The notes below the pieces were generated by a model. That model saw only the letters and a program-made list of their open reading frames with translations, was not told where the DNA came from and did not search any database. 35,511 nt of DNA from Verrucomicrobiaceae bacterium (GTDB lineage: Bacteria > Verrucomicrobiota > Verrucomicrobiia > Verrucomicrobiales > Akkermansiaceae): the NCBI GenBank assembly GCA_027487435.1, contig JAIYDP010000317.1:1-35511 (forward strand), in the 5' to 3' direction. Below, piece by piece: positions 25,600 to 34,099 of this stretch. The position numbers and the translations under genes are program-made. Each line of letters opens with the position of its first letter. Position 1 is the first letter of the stretch.

Positions 25600-26490
25600 A
25601 TGTTGCAATCAATCCTCACGATGCTGGCTCTCTCAATTTCCCTAGCACTCGGCGATGTGCCTGCCGCCGGAACTGTCATGAGGTTATGGAATGGCGCTGC
25701 CCCTTTAGCCAAGGGGGAGCAAGATCATGACGTGCCAAAACTCACCTGCTACCCCGCGCAAAAAGAGAAAGCCAACGGCCAAGCCATCATCATTTGCCCC
25801 GGCGGTGGCTATGGCGCACTAGCGAAGCATGAAGGTGTCGATTACGCGCTGTGGCTCAATGACCAAGGCATACATGCCTTCGTGCTCCAATACCGTCTCG
25901 GCAAACACGAATATCGTCACCCCGCGATGCTCAATGACGCCTCCCGTGCCATGCGACTGGTGCGCCATAACGCCTCCACATGGGGCATTCAAAAAATCGG
26001 CATCATGGGCTCCTCCGCAGGCGGTCATCTGGCATCGACCTTACTCACTCATTTCGATGCAGGAAATGCCGATGCCACCGATGAAATCGAACGCCAATCC
26101 TCCAAACCAGACTTCGGCATTCTATGCTACCCCGTGATCAATCTCTCCGATGACCAAGTCACACACAAAGGCTCACGTGGATATTTGTTAGGGCAAAACC
26201 CTCCTGCGGATTTGGTTGCCTCTTTATCAAACGAAACGCAAGTTACCGCACAAACCCCACCGACATTCGTCTGGCATACCGCAGATGATGCTGGCGTGCC
26301 TGTGCTGAATTCCACCTTATTTGCCACCGCATTAGCCCGACACAAAGTCCCTCATGAACTGCACATCTACCGCAGTGGACGCCATGGAATCGGCTTAAAT
26401 ACCAAGGAGTATCTCGATCCAGCCAAAGTCCATCCATGGGCCAACGAGTGCCGCCGCTGGCTTCAGGAAATCCATCCTACCAAGCGCTAG
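25600..26490 (+). CDS. Secreted alpha/beta-hydrolase (acetyl esterase / BD-FAE-like)
   Basis: A 296-residue protein with an N-terminal signal peptide (LQSILTMLALSISLALG), so exported. The hydrolase core has the oxyanion motif CPGGGYG (66-72), the nucleophile elbow GSSAG with Ser139, the acid Asp at 229-230 in TADDAGVP, and His262 in GRHGIGL, a complete triad. This arrangement is typical of carbohydrate acetyl esterases and BD-FAE-like enzymes, which remove acetyl or feruloyl groups from plant or algal polysaccharides. The exact substrate is unknown. It lies 55 bases after the helicase gene, but there is no functional link. Confidence 0.9.
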   Translation: MLQSILTMLALSISLALGDVPAAGTVMRLWNGAAPLAKGEQDHDVPKLTCYPAQKEKANGQAIIICPGGGYGALAKHEGVDYALWLNDQGIHAFVLQYRLGKHEYRHPAMLNDASRAMRLVRHNASTWGIQKIGIMGSSAGGHLASTLLTHFDAGNADATDEIERQSSKPDFGILCYPVINLSDDQVTHKGSRGYLLGQNPPADLVASLSNETQVTAQTPPTFVWHTADDAGVPVLNSTLFATALARHKVPHELHIYRSGRHGIGLNTKEYLDPAKVHPWANECRRWLQEIHPTKR

Positions 26491-26589
26491 CAGCACTACA
26501 GCACTGCGCCATAGCCCGCTTAATGTGCGATAAAACGAACGGGAAAGCGCATTGACTTCATTACTGAGGCGCGTCACATTTTCCTCCGC

Positions 26590-27747
26590 ATGCGTAGGCA
26601 TCCACATCCACTTTTGATCTTCCGCTTGGCATGCTCTGGCATGGCAGTCATGGCGGTCGGGCTGTGCATTGCCTCGGTGGTGGCTTTGGCCATGCGCTTT
26701 GAGTCGGCTCGTCAACCGATCGTTGTTGAAAAGATCGTCGAGAAAATCATCGAAAAGCCTGTCGAAGTCATACGCGAAGTTCCTGTGCTTCCTGATCCTC
26801 GGCCGGATGTTGCAGTCATGGGCGAAATCAATAACCTGCCCTTGCCTCCGCCGCGTGATCTGTCGATGCCCGCCATTCCAAATCCCATGGTCGAAAAACT
26901 TGTCAACGGTGCCCGCGCTGCACGTTTCGCCGATGACATTATGCTCGCCATCAACAAGCTAGATGAGGCTTCTACTCACACGCCAAATTGCCCGGTCATC
27001 CTATACGAACAGGGCACCTGCTATGAGGAGATGAAAATCTACGACCGCGCTCGCGAGGCCTACTACAAGGTCACGGCTCTCGGCCCTGAAGTGGCTGGCA
27101 TCCTATACGTGAAAGCCTCGGATAAATTGACCAATGGCTTTGAGCAACCCCTCGATAAGGTCAATCGTATCGTCTTGGGCAAAGTCCGTGTCTTTTCTGA
27201 TCCGAACGCGAAGGATGGTCAGCGCACCGTGCTTTCCATCCCCGTGCAGTCCTCTCCCGGCGAAATCATCGACCCCAATGACATCCATTGGCACATCCAG
27301 CCCTTTGATACGGTAGGCGCCAAGAAAGAGATTCACCCTTCACAGCCCGATGCCAGCATCTACAAAGCACAGTGGGCCAGCAACGCCCCAAGCTGGGCCA
27401 GCGGCGAGGAAATGCTCCACTTCACCTACACCATCCCGCCTCAAGCCGTGCATGACTCACACCTCTTCGGCGAGCGCAAGTACTACGGCCACGTCGTCAA
27501 ATTGCTCTACAAGGGCGAGGTCATTGATCAGCAAGCATTCCCGCACATGCTGGCGCATCGACTAAACATCCGCGAACAAAGCACCATCGCCATGAATCAA
27601 GACCTCCCTGAGAATTACAATCCCGATAACCCACTTTTGCCCTTGAATCTTCCCCCCGATGCCGATATGCCCCCATCCCTCTTGGGCGCGCCGCCCGAGG
27701 ATGCGATGCCAGTTCCCGAGGAATATCGCAACCTCCCCAGCCATTGA
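26590..27747 (+). CDS. Conserved membrane-anchored protein with coiled-coil stretch and TPR-like segment
   Basis: A 385-residue protein that I do not recognise by function. An N-terminal membrane helix (about 14-34, SGMAVMAVGLCIASVVALAM) is followed by a repetitive charged segment, VVEKIVEKIIEKPVEVIREV (about 45-64), probably an extended stalk. A TPR-like helical pair with NCPVILYEQGTCYEEMKIYDRAREAYYKV lies near 136-165. The C-terminal half is a beta-rich domain with PFDTVGAKKEIHPSQPDAS and ends in a Pro-rich tail. The periplasmic side is favoured for the bulk. It shares general layout (anchor plus beta domain) with the unknown protein at 30212-30976, and the two may belong to related verrucomicrobial families. 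It is 30 bases upstream of serS. Confidence 0.75.
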   Translation: MRRHPHPLLIFRLACSGMAVMAVGLCIASVVALAMRFESARQPIVVEKIVEKIIEKPVEVIREVPVLPDPRPDVAVMGEINNLPLPPPRDLSMPAIPNPMVEKLVNGARAARFADDIMLAINKLDEASTHTPNCPVILYEQGTCYEEMKIYDRAREAYYKVTALGPEVAGILYVKASDKLTNGFEQPLDKVNRIVLGKVRVFSDPNAKDGQRTVLSIPVQSSPGEIIDPNDIHWHIQPFDTVGAKKEIHPSQPDASIYKAQWASNAPSWASGEEMLHFTYTIPPQAVHDSHLFGERKYYGHVVKLLYKGEVIDQQAFPHMLAHRLNIREQSTIAMNQDLPENYNPDNPLLPLNLPPDADMPPSLLGAPPEDAMPVPEEYRNLPSH

Positions 27748-27777
27748 TGGCTCCACCTTTTACTCTACGCTTTCATC

Positions 27778-29058
27778 ATGCTCGACATACGCACCATCCG
27801 TGAAAATCCCGCCGCCGTCCGCGCCACACTCGAACTACGCGGCGGCCACCACACCAAACTCATCGACGAAGTCCTAGCCTACGATGAGAAACGCCGCCTC
27901 GCCGAAACCGAAAAACAAGCGCTGCAAGCTCAACGCAAACAACTCGCCAAAAAAATCGGCATGGCCCGCGCTAGCGGCCAAAATACAGACGATGACGAAA
28001 CGGAAGCCCGCCAGATCAATGCGAAAATCGATGCGCTCGATGCCGAGACCGAGATCACCTCACAAAAACAAACCGAGTTGTTGTTTCACCTCCCCAATCT
28101 CACCCACGCACAATGCCCCGTCGGTGAAGACGAAACCGCCAACCCCGTAGTCCGTGAATGGGGCACGAAGCCGGAAATCGCCGAGCCACAAGACCACGTC
28201 GCGCTCGCGCTGAAACATCGCCTCATCGATTGGGATGACGCCACCCGCATCGCTGGTTCTGGCTTTGCTGTCTATCGCGGACGCGGCGCCAAGCTCGAAC
28301 GCGCGCTGATCAATTTCCTCCTCGATACCCAAACCGCCAACGGCTACGAAGAAGTCAACGTCCCGCACCTCGTCAAACGCGAGTGCATGGAAGGCACCGG
28401 ACAACTCCCCAAATTCGAGGACGACATGTACGGCACCGAGCGCGGCGACGATGGCCAAAATCAGCTCTTCCTCGCCCCTACCGCCGAAGTCCCCGTCACC
28501 AACCTCTATCGCGATACCATCCTCCAAGAGCAACAACTCCCCGTAAAGCTCGTCGCCTACACCCCCTGCTTCCGCCGCGAGGCTGGCTCCGCAGGTCGCG
28601 ATAACAAAGGCATCATCCGCATGCACCAGTTCGATAAAGTCGAGCTCGTGCAAATCGTCCACCCCGACAACGGCTTCGCGATGCTCGAAGAACTCACCGG
28701 CCATGCCGAAAGCATCCTGCAAAAGCTGGGCCTGCACTATCGCACCATCGAACTCTGCACGGGCGACATCGGCTTCAGCTCCGCGAAAACCTACGACATC
28801 GAAGTCTGGGCACCCGGCCATGGGAAATACCTCGAAGTCTCCAGTTGCTCCTGCTTCACCGACTACCAAGCGCGACGCATGAAATTGCGCTTCAAAAACA
28901 GCGAAGGCAAAAACCTCTTCCCGCACACCCTCAACGGCTCCGGCACCGCACTACCAAGGCTCTACGTCGCCCTGCTAGAGCAATGCCAACAACCCGACGG
29001 CTCCATCAAACTCCCCCCCGCGCTAGTCCCCTACTTCGGCTCCGAAACCATCGCCTAA
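27778..29058 (+). CDS. serS: Seryl-tRNA synthetase
   Basis: Class II aminoacyl-tRNA synthetase charging tRNA-Ser, 426 residues as usual. It begins MLDIRTIRENPAAVRATLELRG. The long antiparallel coiled-coil arm covers about residues 30-105 (charged, Lys/Gln/Ala-rich) and grips the tRNA variable arm. The catalytic core follows: motif 2 TPCFRREAGSAGRDNKGIIR with MHQFDKVELVQI, and motif 3 NGSGTALPRLYVALLEQCQ. TAEVPVTNLYRDTIL is the serine-binding region. Nothing is missing. Confidence 0.98.
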   Translation: MLDIRTIRENPAAVRATLELRGGHHTKLIDEVLAYDEKRRLAETEKQALQAQRKQLAKKIGMARASGQNTDDDETEARQINAKIDALDAETEITSQKQTELLFHLPNLTHAQCPVGEDETANPVVREWGTKPEIAEPQDHVALALKHRLIDWDDATRIAGSGFAVYRGRGAKLERALINFLLDTQTANGYEEVNVPHLVKRECMEGTGQLPKFEDDMYGTERGDDGQNQLFLAPTAEVPVTNLYRDTILQEQQLPVKLVAYTPCFRREAGSAGRDNKGIIRMHQFDKVELVQIVHPDNGFAMLEELTGHAESILQKLGLHYRTIELCTGDIGFSSAKTYDIEVWAPGHGKYLEVSSCSCFTDYQARRMKLRFKNSEGKNLFPHTLNGSGTALPRLYVALLEQCQQPDGSIKLPPALVPYFGSETIA

Positions 29059-29062
29059 AGGA

Positions 29063-29086
29063 GTCGCAGCATCCTGCTGCGGCTTT
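29063..29086 (+). terminator. Terminator-like hairpin after serS
   Basis: GTCGCAGCA (29063-29071) pairs with TGCTGCGGC (29075-29083) with a three-base loop TCC, followed by only TTT. It starts four bases after the serS stop. The short T-run makes it a weak intrinsic terminator, but the stem core is identical to that of the ilvN terminator. Confidence 0.6.
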
Positions 29087-29207
29087 CCATTACGCATTCA
29101 GTAGAAACTTGCTCCAGCATACGCGGAGAATCACCGCCGCGAACATCGTCTTGGACTGTTGCTCTCATGCGTCTGTGCTTCGTTCCCCACGACTCCTGCC
29201 TCCCGAC

Positions 29208-30215
29208 TTACTCCGATGGATGCGAATGGGGGTAGCGGATGATCAGGAGGTTGGCGAGGGTGATCATGATGCCGCCGAGGATCATGGCGAGGGTGATGGT
29301 TTCGTTTTTGAGGTCTGCTCCTAGCCAGGCTCCGACCATGGAGGGGAGAAAGACGGCGAAGGCGGCGGTGAATACGGGCTCCATGCTGTAGGTGAGGCCT
29401 GCTTGCACGGGACTGACAAAGGGCTGCCAGCGATTCATTAGACCGTAGGCAATCACGCTGCAGAGGATCGATAATGCAAAGATCAGCCATAGCGCGTTGG
29501 GCGCGACCAGTGCAGTGACGATGGCTTTTGGCTCGGGTGCGAGAAGCAGCGTGAAGGGCATGGTCATGAGGGCGATGCCGCCAAACATCACGAGGCTGAC
29601 CGGTCGCGTGCGGTTACCAGCGAACTTCGGGTGATCGAGGCAAAGGATTTGCATGGTGAAGGCTACGGCTCCGAGAATGCTTTCGATTTCGCCGCGTCCG
29701 AAGTGAAAATCATTCGTGCTGACTCCCGAGAGGCATGCGATACCGAGCATGACGAGTGCGACGGCGATGATGACTTGCGGACTTGGCGCGCGGCGCGTGC
29801 GGATGGCGGCGACGAGCGGGAGGAAGACGCAGTAGGCTTGGGTCAAGAACGCGCAGGTGGAGGCTTTGGTAAAGGCGAGGGCATCCGCTTGCAACCACAT
29901 GCCGAGTCCTCCGTAGAAGGCCAGCCACAGGCCTTGATGCAGTTCGTGGCGCGTGCAAGAGCGGTCGCGTAGGAGGCACCAAACACCGACGACGAGCGCT
30001 GCGAGTGCAAAGCGCGTGGTCATCAAGAGGGTGGAAAGAAACAGCGGTGAGGCTTGGGGCGAGGTTAAACGTTGGCCAGCGTAGAGAACTTGCACAAGCG
30101 GGAAGCTGATGCTCCAAAAGATGGTTGCTAAGAGTAGTCCGTTGATCGCGCGAAATGCCATCGAGCTTGTCTTTCCCTTGTTTCCTGATGGAGAAAACGG
30201 CAAGGGTTCACTCAT
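29208..30215 (-). CDS. DMT-superfamily (EamA) transporter
   Basis: A 335-residue membrane protein with about ten hydrophobic segments in two repeated EamA halves (for example FRAINGLLLATIFWSISFPL, TSTCAFLTQAYCVFLPLVA-like helices, and LIFALSILCSVIAYGL). The motif FVSPVQAGLTYSMEPVFTA in the second half is typical. Family members export amino acids or metabolites; the substrate is not predictable. The start at 30215 overlaps the stop of the upstream gene (ATGA), suggesting coupling. A second Met at 30161 (MAFRAINGLL) starts right at the first helix and is a good alternative. Confidence 0.9.
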   Translation of the reverse strand: MSEPLPFSPSGNKGKTSSMAFRAINGLLLATIFWSISFPLVQVLYAGQRLTSPQASPLFLSTLLMTTRFALAALVVGVWCLLRDRSCTRHELHQGLWLAFYGGLGMWLQADALAFTKASTCAFLTQAYCVFLPLVAAIRTRRAPSPQVIIAVALVMLGIACLSGVSTNDFHFGRGEIESILGAVAFTMQILCLDHPKFAGNRTRPVSLVMFGGIALMTMPFTLLLAPEPKAIVTALVAPNALWLIFALSILCSVIAYGLMNRWQPFVSPVQAGLTYSMEPVFTAAFAVFLPSMVGAWLGADLKNETITLAMILGGIMITLANLLIIRYPHSHPSE

Positions 30216-30976
30216 GGCTTGCTGGCATTCAGGAAGAGCGGGAACCTTGCAGAAGGATTGATGTTTTCTGGCGAGGTTGTATCCACAGTGTTGGGGCCGA
30301 TGGACAATCCACCGCGGGCGATGGGCACCACTGTGAGGTTGACGACGGGCTCTTTGATGGTGCCGATGTTCGAAACATGGATGATGCTAGCGCAGTGAGG
30401 GATTTGGCGGATGGGAATTTGATCGCCGGGTTTGAACCAAGAAAAGGCGGCTTTTTCCTCATTAGGAATCATGTATTCGAGGATCACAGGGTAGCTGCCC
30501 ATCATCGCAGAGCTATCTGAAGGTTTGACCATGGCTTGGAGGCGCACGGCGACTCCGGGGTGAAAAAAATCATCTTTCGTCAGTGGGCGGACTTGCATGA
30601 CGGAGTAGAGTCCTTCGACGTAGATTGGTTTTTTTTCCGAGTAGTTGTCGATGTAAGCACGCTTGAGGGTGATGTTGAGTTCTCTGAGTGTCTTTTTGTG
30701 GGTGCTATCCATCATCCATTGGTATTTCTTGTAGATGGTGTCCGGGGCAAGAGACTCGCCAGAGGGGACTTCGAGAACATCGAAGCACAGAGGCTTCGGT
30801 GCGAGTCCGATGCGTTCGAGCATGCGGTAATTGCTGGGAATTTGTGGATTATTGAAGATGCTCAATGAGAGAATCCACGACAGTGTGGCAAAGCATATTG
30901 CGAGGGCATGCGCCAGGATCCACCAGAAAAAAGGAGGGCGTTTTTTGGTAAAAGCTTTGAGCTTGCTGCTAGCCAT
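30212..30976 (-). CDS. Conserved membrane-anchored protein of unknown function
   Basis: A 254-residue protein. A basic N-terminus (SSKLKAFTKKRPPFFWW) leads to a single membrane helix (ILAHALAICFATLSWILSLS, about 20-40), then a soluble domain outside the membrane. That domain has VEGLYSVMQVRPLTKDDFF, VRLQAMVKP and YPVILEYMIPNEEKAAFSWF, a mostly beta pattern. No known catalytic motif is visible. It is 21 bases downstream of the A-type Fe-S carrier gene and overlaps the transporter gene, so it sits in a minus-strand operon. Its anchor-plus-beta-domain layout resembles the unknown protein at 26590-27747. No function is assigned. Confidence 0.75.
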   Translation of the reverse strand: MASSKLKAFTKKRPPFFWWILAHALAICFATLSWILSLSIFNNPQIPSNYRMLERIGLAPKPLCFDVLEVPSGESLAPDTIYKKYQWMMDSTHKKTLRELNITLKRAYIDNYSEKKPIYVEGLYSVMQVRPLTKDDFFHPGVAVRLQAMVKPSDSSAMMGSYPVILEYMIPNEEKAAFSWFKPGDQIPIRQIPHCASIIHVSNIGTIKEPVVNLTVVPIARGGLSIGPNTVDTTSPENINPSARFPLFLNASKP

Positions 30977-30997
30977 CGGGTAAAGTCGCAGAGCGGG

Positions 30998-31369
30998 TTA
31001 GACGCAAGGTTTGCCTTCGGCCAAGGTTTGTGGTGCGGCGACTGCGGACTCGAACGATGTGCCACATCCGCAGGATCTGGTGGCGTTCGGGTTGCGAATT
31101 TTAAAGCCAGAGTCGTTGAGCGATAGTGCGTAGTCGATGTGGCAGCCCTTGAGTAGGTCAACGCAATCGGCGGCGACGTAAAAAAGCGCGCCGCTGGGGT
31201 GGGGGATGGTCAAGTCGCTGGCCTGGGGCTCGGTGACTGTCATGACGTATTGCAGGCCTGCACAGCCGCCTTTTTCCACGGAAATGCGTAGCCCAGCGAC
31301 GGAACTAAGCTTTTTTCGTTCGAGGATATTGCGAAGTGCGTTGGCAGCGGTGTCGGTCACAGTGATCAT
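30998..31369 (-). CDS. A-type iron-sulfur cluster carrier (HesB/IscA/ErpA family)
   Basis: A 123-residue A-type carrier that receives Fe-S clusters from a scaffold and passes them to target proteins. The three conserved cysteines are present: Cys36 in EKGGCAGLQY, and Cys100 and Cys102 in RSCGCGTSFE. The fold signatures LRISVEKGGCAGLQYVM and DYALSLNDSGFKIRNPNA are typical. It is slightly longer than IscA because of a C-terminal tail ending in GKPCV with an extra Cys. It cannot be placed as IscA, ErpA or SufA from sequence alone. No isc or suf genes are adjacent. Confidence 0.93.
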   Translation of the reverse strand: MITVTDTAANALRNILERKKLSSVAGLRISVEKGGCAGLQYVMTVTEPQASDLTIPHPSGALFYVAADCVDLLKGCHIDYALSLNDSGFKIRNPNATRSCGCGTSFESAVAAPQTLAEGKPCV

Positions 31370-31430
31370 GCGGATTTGTAGCGCAGGTGGGGAGGATTTG
31401 CGAATGAATATTTTTCCGGTTGGTGGCTGA

Positions 31431-32732
31431 TTAAGGATCTTCGCGTTTGGCCATGAGCTCTTCGATTTCGTCAGCTTCGATAGGGATCTTGCTCATGAGG
31501 TCGAAATTGGTTTTTTTGCCAATGACGACATCGTTTTCGATGCGGACTCCCATGTTTTCTTCGCGGATGTAGATGCCTGGCTCGATGGTGAAGACCATGC
31601 CTTCGGCAAAGGCTTGGTGCGGCGGATGAACGTCGTGGACATCGAGCCCCATGTGATGCGATGTGCCGTGCATGAAATATTTTCGCACCAGAGGTTTGTC
31701 GGGACTTTGTTTTTTCGCGTCCTTGGCCGAGATCAATTTCAGGTCGATAAGTTCTTTCTCCATCAGTTCGAGCACCTGTTTTTGGTATTCCATCGGGGTG
31801 TTGCCAGGGCGGAGAATTTTGTTAGCCCCGCGCATGACGCGCAAAACGCCATTGTAAACCGCGCGTTGTCGCTTGGTGAACTTGCCATTGACCGGGATGG
31901 TGCGGGTGAGGTCGGATTGCCATCCTGCGTATTCCGCCGCGACATCGAGCAGCAACATATCGCCATCCTCGCAGCGGCAGTCATTGCTGATGTAGTGGAG
32001 AACGCAGGCGTTTTTCCCCGAGCCAATGATCGGTTGGTAGGCGAAGCCACGAGAGCCGCGGCGGATGAATTCATGGATCAATTCGGCTTCGATTTCCCAT
32101 TCGCCGACACCAGGTTTGACGAAGCCTAAGAGGCGGCGGAAACCGGCTTCTGTGATGTCGCAGGCTTGTTGAATGATTTCGATTTCCTGCTTTTCCTTGA
32201 TCATTCTGAGCTTGTGCATCAAGGGGGCGAGTCGCTCGTAGCGATGCAAGGGATAGCGCGCTTGGCATTTGCGAATGAAGCGGTCGTTAGCGGTTTCTAC
32301 AGATACGATGGCGCGCAGGTGCTCATTGGTGGTAAGAAAAACATGATCGGCCTGTGGGATGAGCGTGAGCAACATCATTTCCATGGCCTGCGACCACTCG
32401 ATGCGCTCAATGCCGGTGACGGCACGCGCTTGCTCTTTGCTGAGCTTGGCACCTTCCCAAATGGCAATTTGCTCGCTGGTCTCTTTGACGAAAAGAATTT
32501 CCCGCTGTTTCGGGTCGATGGCATCCGGCATCATTACCAGCGCGGTTTCTTCCTGATCCACTCCGCAGAGGTAGTAGAGATCGGAGTTCTGGCGAAACGG
32601 CATGGTGCCATCGGCATTCGTCGGGTAGGTATCGTTTGCTAGAACGATGACGATGCTTTTCGGCGGCAGGAGTTTGCGGAGCTTTTTGCGATTGGTGATG
32701 AATAGCTGTGGATCGATGGGCAAATGTCGCAT
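31431..32732 (-). CDS. pepP: Xaa-Pro aminopeptidase (peptidase family M24)
   Basis: Cytoplasmic metallopeptidase that removes an N-terminal residue preceding proline; 433 residues, as for E. coli PepP. The N-terminal creatinase-like domain (MPFRQNSDLYYLCGVDQEET) is followed by the pita-bread catalytic domain. The metal ligands are visible: two Asp in LLLDVAAEYAGWQSDLTRT, His in HGTSHHMGLDVHDVHPPH, Glu in FTIEPGIYIRE and Glu in VRIENDVVI. A G-rich repeat lies in the 68 bases upstream, between it and nadK. Confidence 0.95.
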   Translation of the reverse strand: MRHLPIDPQLFITNRKKLRKLLPPKSIVIVLANDTYPTNADGTMPFRQNSDLYYLCGVDQEETALVMMPDAIDPKQREILFVKETSEQIAIWEGAKLSKEQARAVTGIERIEWSQAMEMMLLTLIPQADHVFLTTNEHLRAIVSVETANDRFIRKCQARYPLHRYERLAPLMHKLRMIKEKQEIEIIQQACDITEAGFRRLLGFVKPGVGEWEIEAELIHEFIRRGSRGFAYQPIIGSGKNACVLHYISNDCRCEDGDMLLLDVAAEYAGWQSDLTRTIPVNGKFTKRQRAVYNGVLRVMRGANKILRPGNTPMEYQKQVLELMEKELIDLKLISAKDAKKQSPDKPLVRKYFMHGTSHHMGLDVHDVHPPHQAFAEGMVFTIEPGIYIREENMGVRIENDVVIGKKTNFDLMSKIPIEADEIEELMAKREDP

Positions 32733-32768
32733 GGTAGAGGAAATGTAGGAGAGTGAAGGTGGTTGGCA

Positions 32769-32796
32769 GGGGGAGTGGGGGAGTGGGGGAGTAGGG
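32769..32796 (+). repeat. G-rich 8-bp tandem repeat, potential G-quadruplex
   Basis: GGGGGAGT occurs three times in tandem (32769-32792), then A and GGG (32794-32796). This gives four G-runs of at least three separated by three- or four-base loops, the canonical quadruplex pattern. The G-strand is the plus strand, template for the minus-strand pepP and nadK genes, and the site lies in their 68-base intergenic gap. Confidence 0.75.
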
Positions 32797-32800
32797 AAAT

Positions 32801-33655
32801 TTAAGAACTGACCCAGCCGAGTTTTTGCCGCAGAGCGAGATAAAAGCTACGGTTGCGCAGGCGCACCAAGTGAAACGCATGTTTGGCTCTGCGGACAGAA
32901 ATGCGGGCGCCTGCGGGTAAGCGAATGATGTCCCTGCCGTCGATGGTGAAGAACAATGGCTCGTCCATGCGGCTGTCTGGCTCGATGCCGATTTCATCGT
33001 TGTCATCTACCACCAAGCTGCGGTCGCTGAGGGAGTGAGGGCAGATCGGGGTGATCACCAGCACCCGCGCTTCGGGACTGATCAAGGGACCACCAGCGGA
33101 AAGGGAATAGGCCGTGGAACCGGTAGGCGTGGCGACGATCAAGCCATCGGAGCGATAGCGATTGACCAGTTCGCCGTTGATGGTGGTATGGAGAATGACG
33201 AGTTTTCCCGTTTGGCCGCGAGCTAGCACGACTTCATTGAGCGCGGTGAACTGTTGCGTTGGCTGGTCAGGAAACTGAATTTCGGCGTGGAGTAAAATGC
33301 GTCGCGATACCTGATAATCACCTGCCAAGAGGCTGTCGGCAAAAAACTCCAACTCGGAGTCCGTGCAACTGGTGAGGAATCCCAACGTGCCGATATTGAT
33401 GCCAGCTACGGGTTTGTCCATGACCCCCAATTTTTCTTGGGAAGAGAGCATAGTGCCATCGCCTCCTAGGACTGCGATGATGTCCGCCTCTTCTGCCAAA
33501 TGAGTCGCAGAAAAACCCTGCGCTATCCCTAACAGGTCTGCCGTCTCGGTGTGCAACAATGGTGTGATTTTTCTCGAAATCAAAACATCCAAAAGCGCAC
33601 GCGCCGTCCGCCGCGCAAACGGCTTGTCGGCATTGACCATGATTGCAACTTTCAT
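32801..33655 (-). CDS. nadK: NAD kinase
   Basis: Phosphorylates NAD to NADP using ATP or polyphosphate. The 284 residues are normal. Visible motifs are the diphosphate-binding GGDGT in IIAVLGGDGTMLSS (about 62-75), INIGTLGFLTS, FTALNEVVLARG, and the glycine-rich YRSDGLIVATPTGSTAYSLS. It sits between gcvH and pepP on the minus strand with gaps of 54 and 68 bases. Confidence 0.97.
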   Translation of the reverse strand: MKVAIMVNADKPFARRTARALLDVLISRKITPLLHTETADLLGIAQGFSATHLAEEADIIAVLGGDGTMLSSQEKLGVMDKPVAGINIGTLGFLTSCTDSELEFFADSLLAGDYQVSRRILLHAEIQFPDQPTQQFTALNEVVLARGQTGKLVILHTTINGELVNRYRSDGLIVATPTGSTAYSLSAGGPLISPEARVLVITPICPHSLSDRSLVVDDNDEIGIEPDSRMDEPLFFTIDGRDIIRLPAGARISVRRAKHAFHLVRLRNRSFYLALRQKLGWVSS

Positions 33656-33709
33656 AAAAAATGTGCCATTGACGCATGATAGCGCGGCATTTTTGCTGGC
33701 AACCCGAGT

Positions 33710-34087
33710 TTATGCGATCAAATCGTTATAAGCATCCGCCGTCATCAAGGATTCGATGCTAGAAACATCGTTGATTTTGAGGCGGAAGATCCAGCCATTG
33801 CCGTAGGGATCGGTGTTGACCAAGGACGGATCCGCTTCCACGGCGGGATTGCTTTCCACCACTTCGCCAGAAAGTGGCGCGTAGATGTCGCTTGCTGCTT
33901 TGACCGATTCCACAACGGCGATCGGATCGCCCATATCCACCACGCGACCGGTGTTTGGGACTTCCACAAAAACCACATCGGTCAGCTCGGCTTGTGCGTG
34001 GTCTGTGATGCCGACGGTGACGATGTCTCCATCGAGACGAACCCATTCATGAGAGCGATTGTAGCGAAGATCAGCGGGTATATTCAT
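33710..34087 (-). CDS. gcvH: Glycine cleavage system H protein
   Basis: Lipoyl carrier of the glycine cleavage complex; it shuttles the aminomethyl group from P protein to T protein and electrons to L protein. It has 125 residues. The lipoylated Lys63 is in VVESVKAASDIYAP, and the N-terminal RYNRSHEWVRLDG and C-terminal GWIFRLKI are family marks. It starts 12 bases after the gcvT stop, so it is co-transcribed. No gcvP is in the window. Confidence 0.98.
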   Translation of the reverse strand: MNIPADLRYNRSHEWVRLDGDIVTVGITDHAQAELTDVVFVEVPNTGRVVDMGDPIAVVESVKAASDIYAPLSGEVVESNPAVEADPSLVNTDPYGNGWIFRLKINDVSSIESLMTADAYNDLIA

Positions 34088-34099
34088 GTTGTGAAATAG

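Noticed and set aside
26491..26589. tRNA-like fold in the gap after the esterase gene
   Set aside because: TGCGC...GCGCA and CCCG...CGGG can pair, but there is no cloverleaf, T-loop or anticodon arm.
28060..28926. 288-codon minus-strand frame opposite serS
   Set aside because: Antisense shadow of a complete, recognisable seryl-tRNA synthetase gene.
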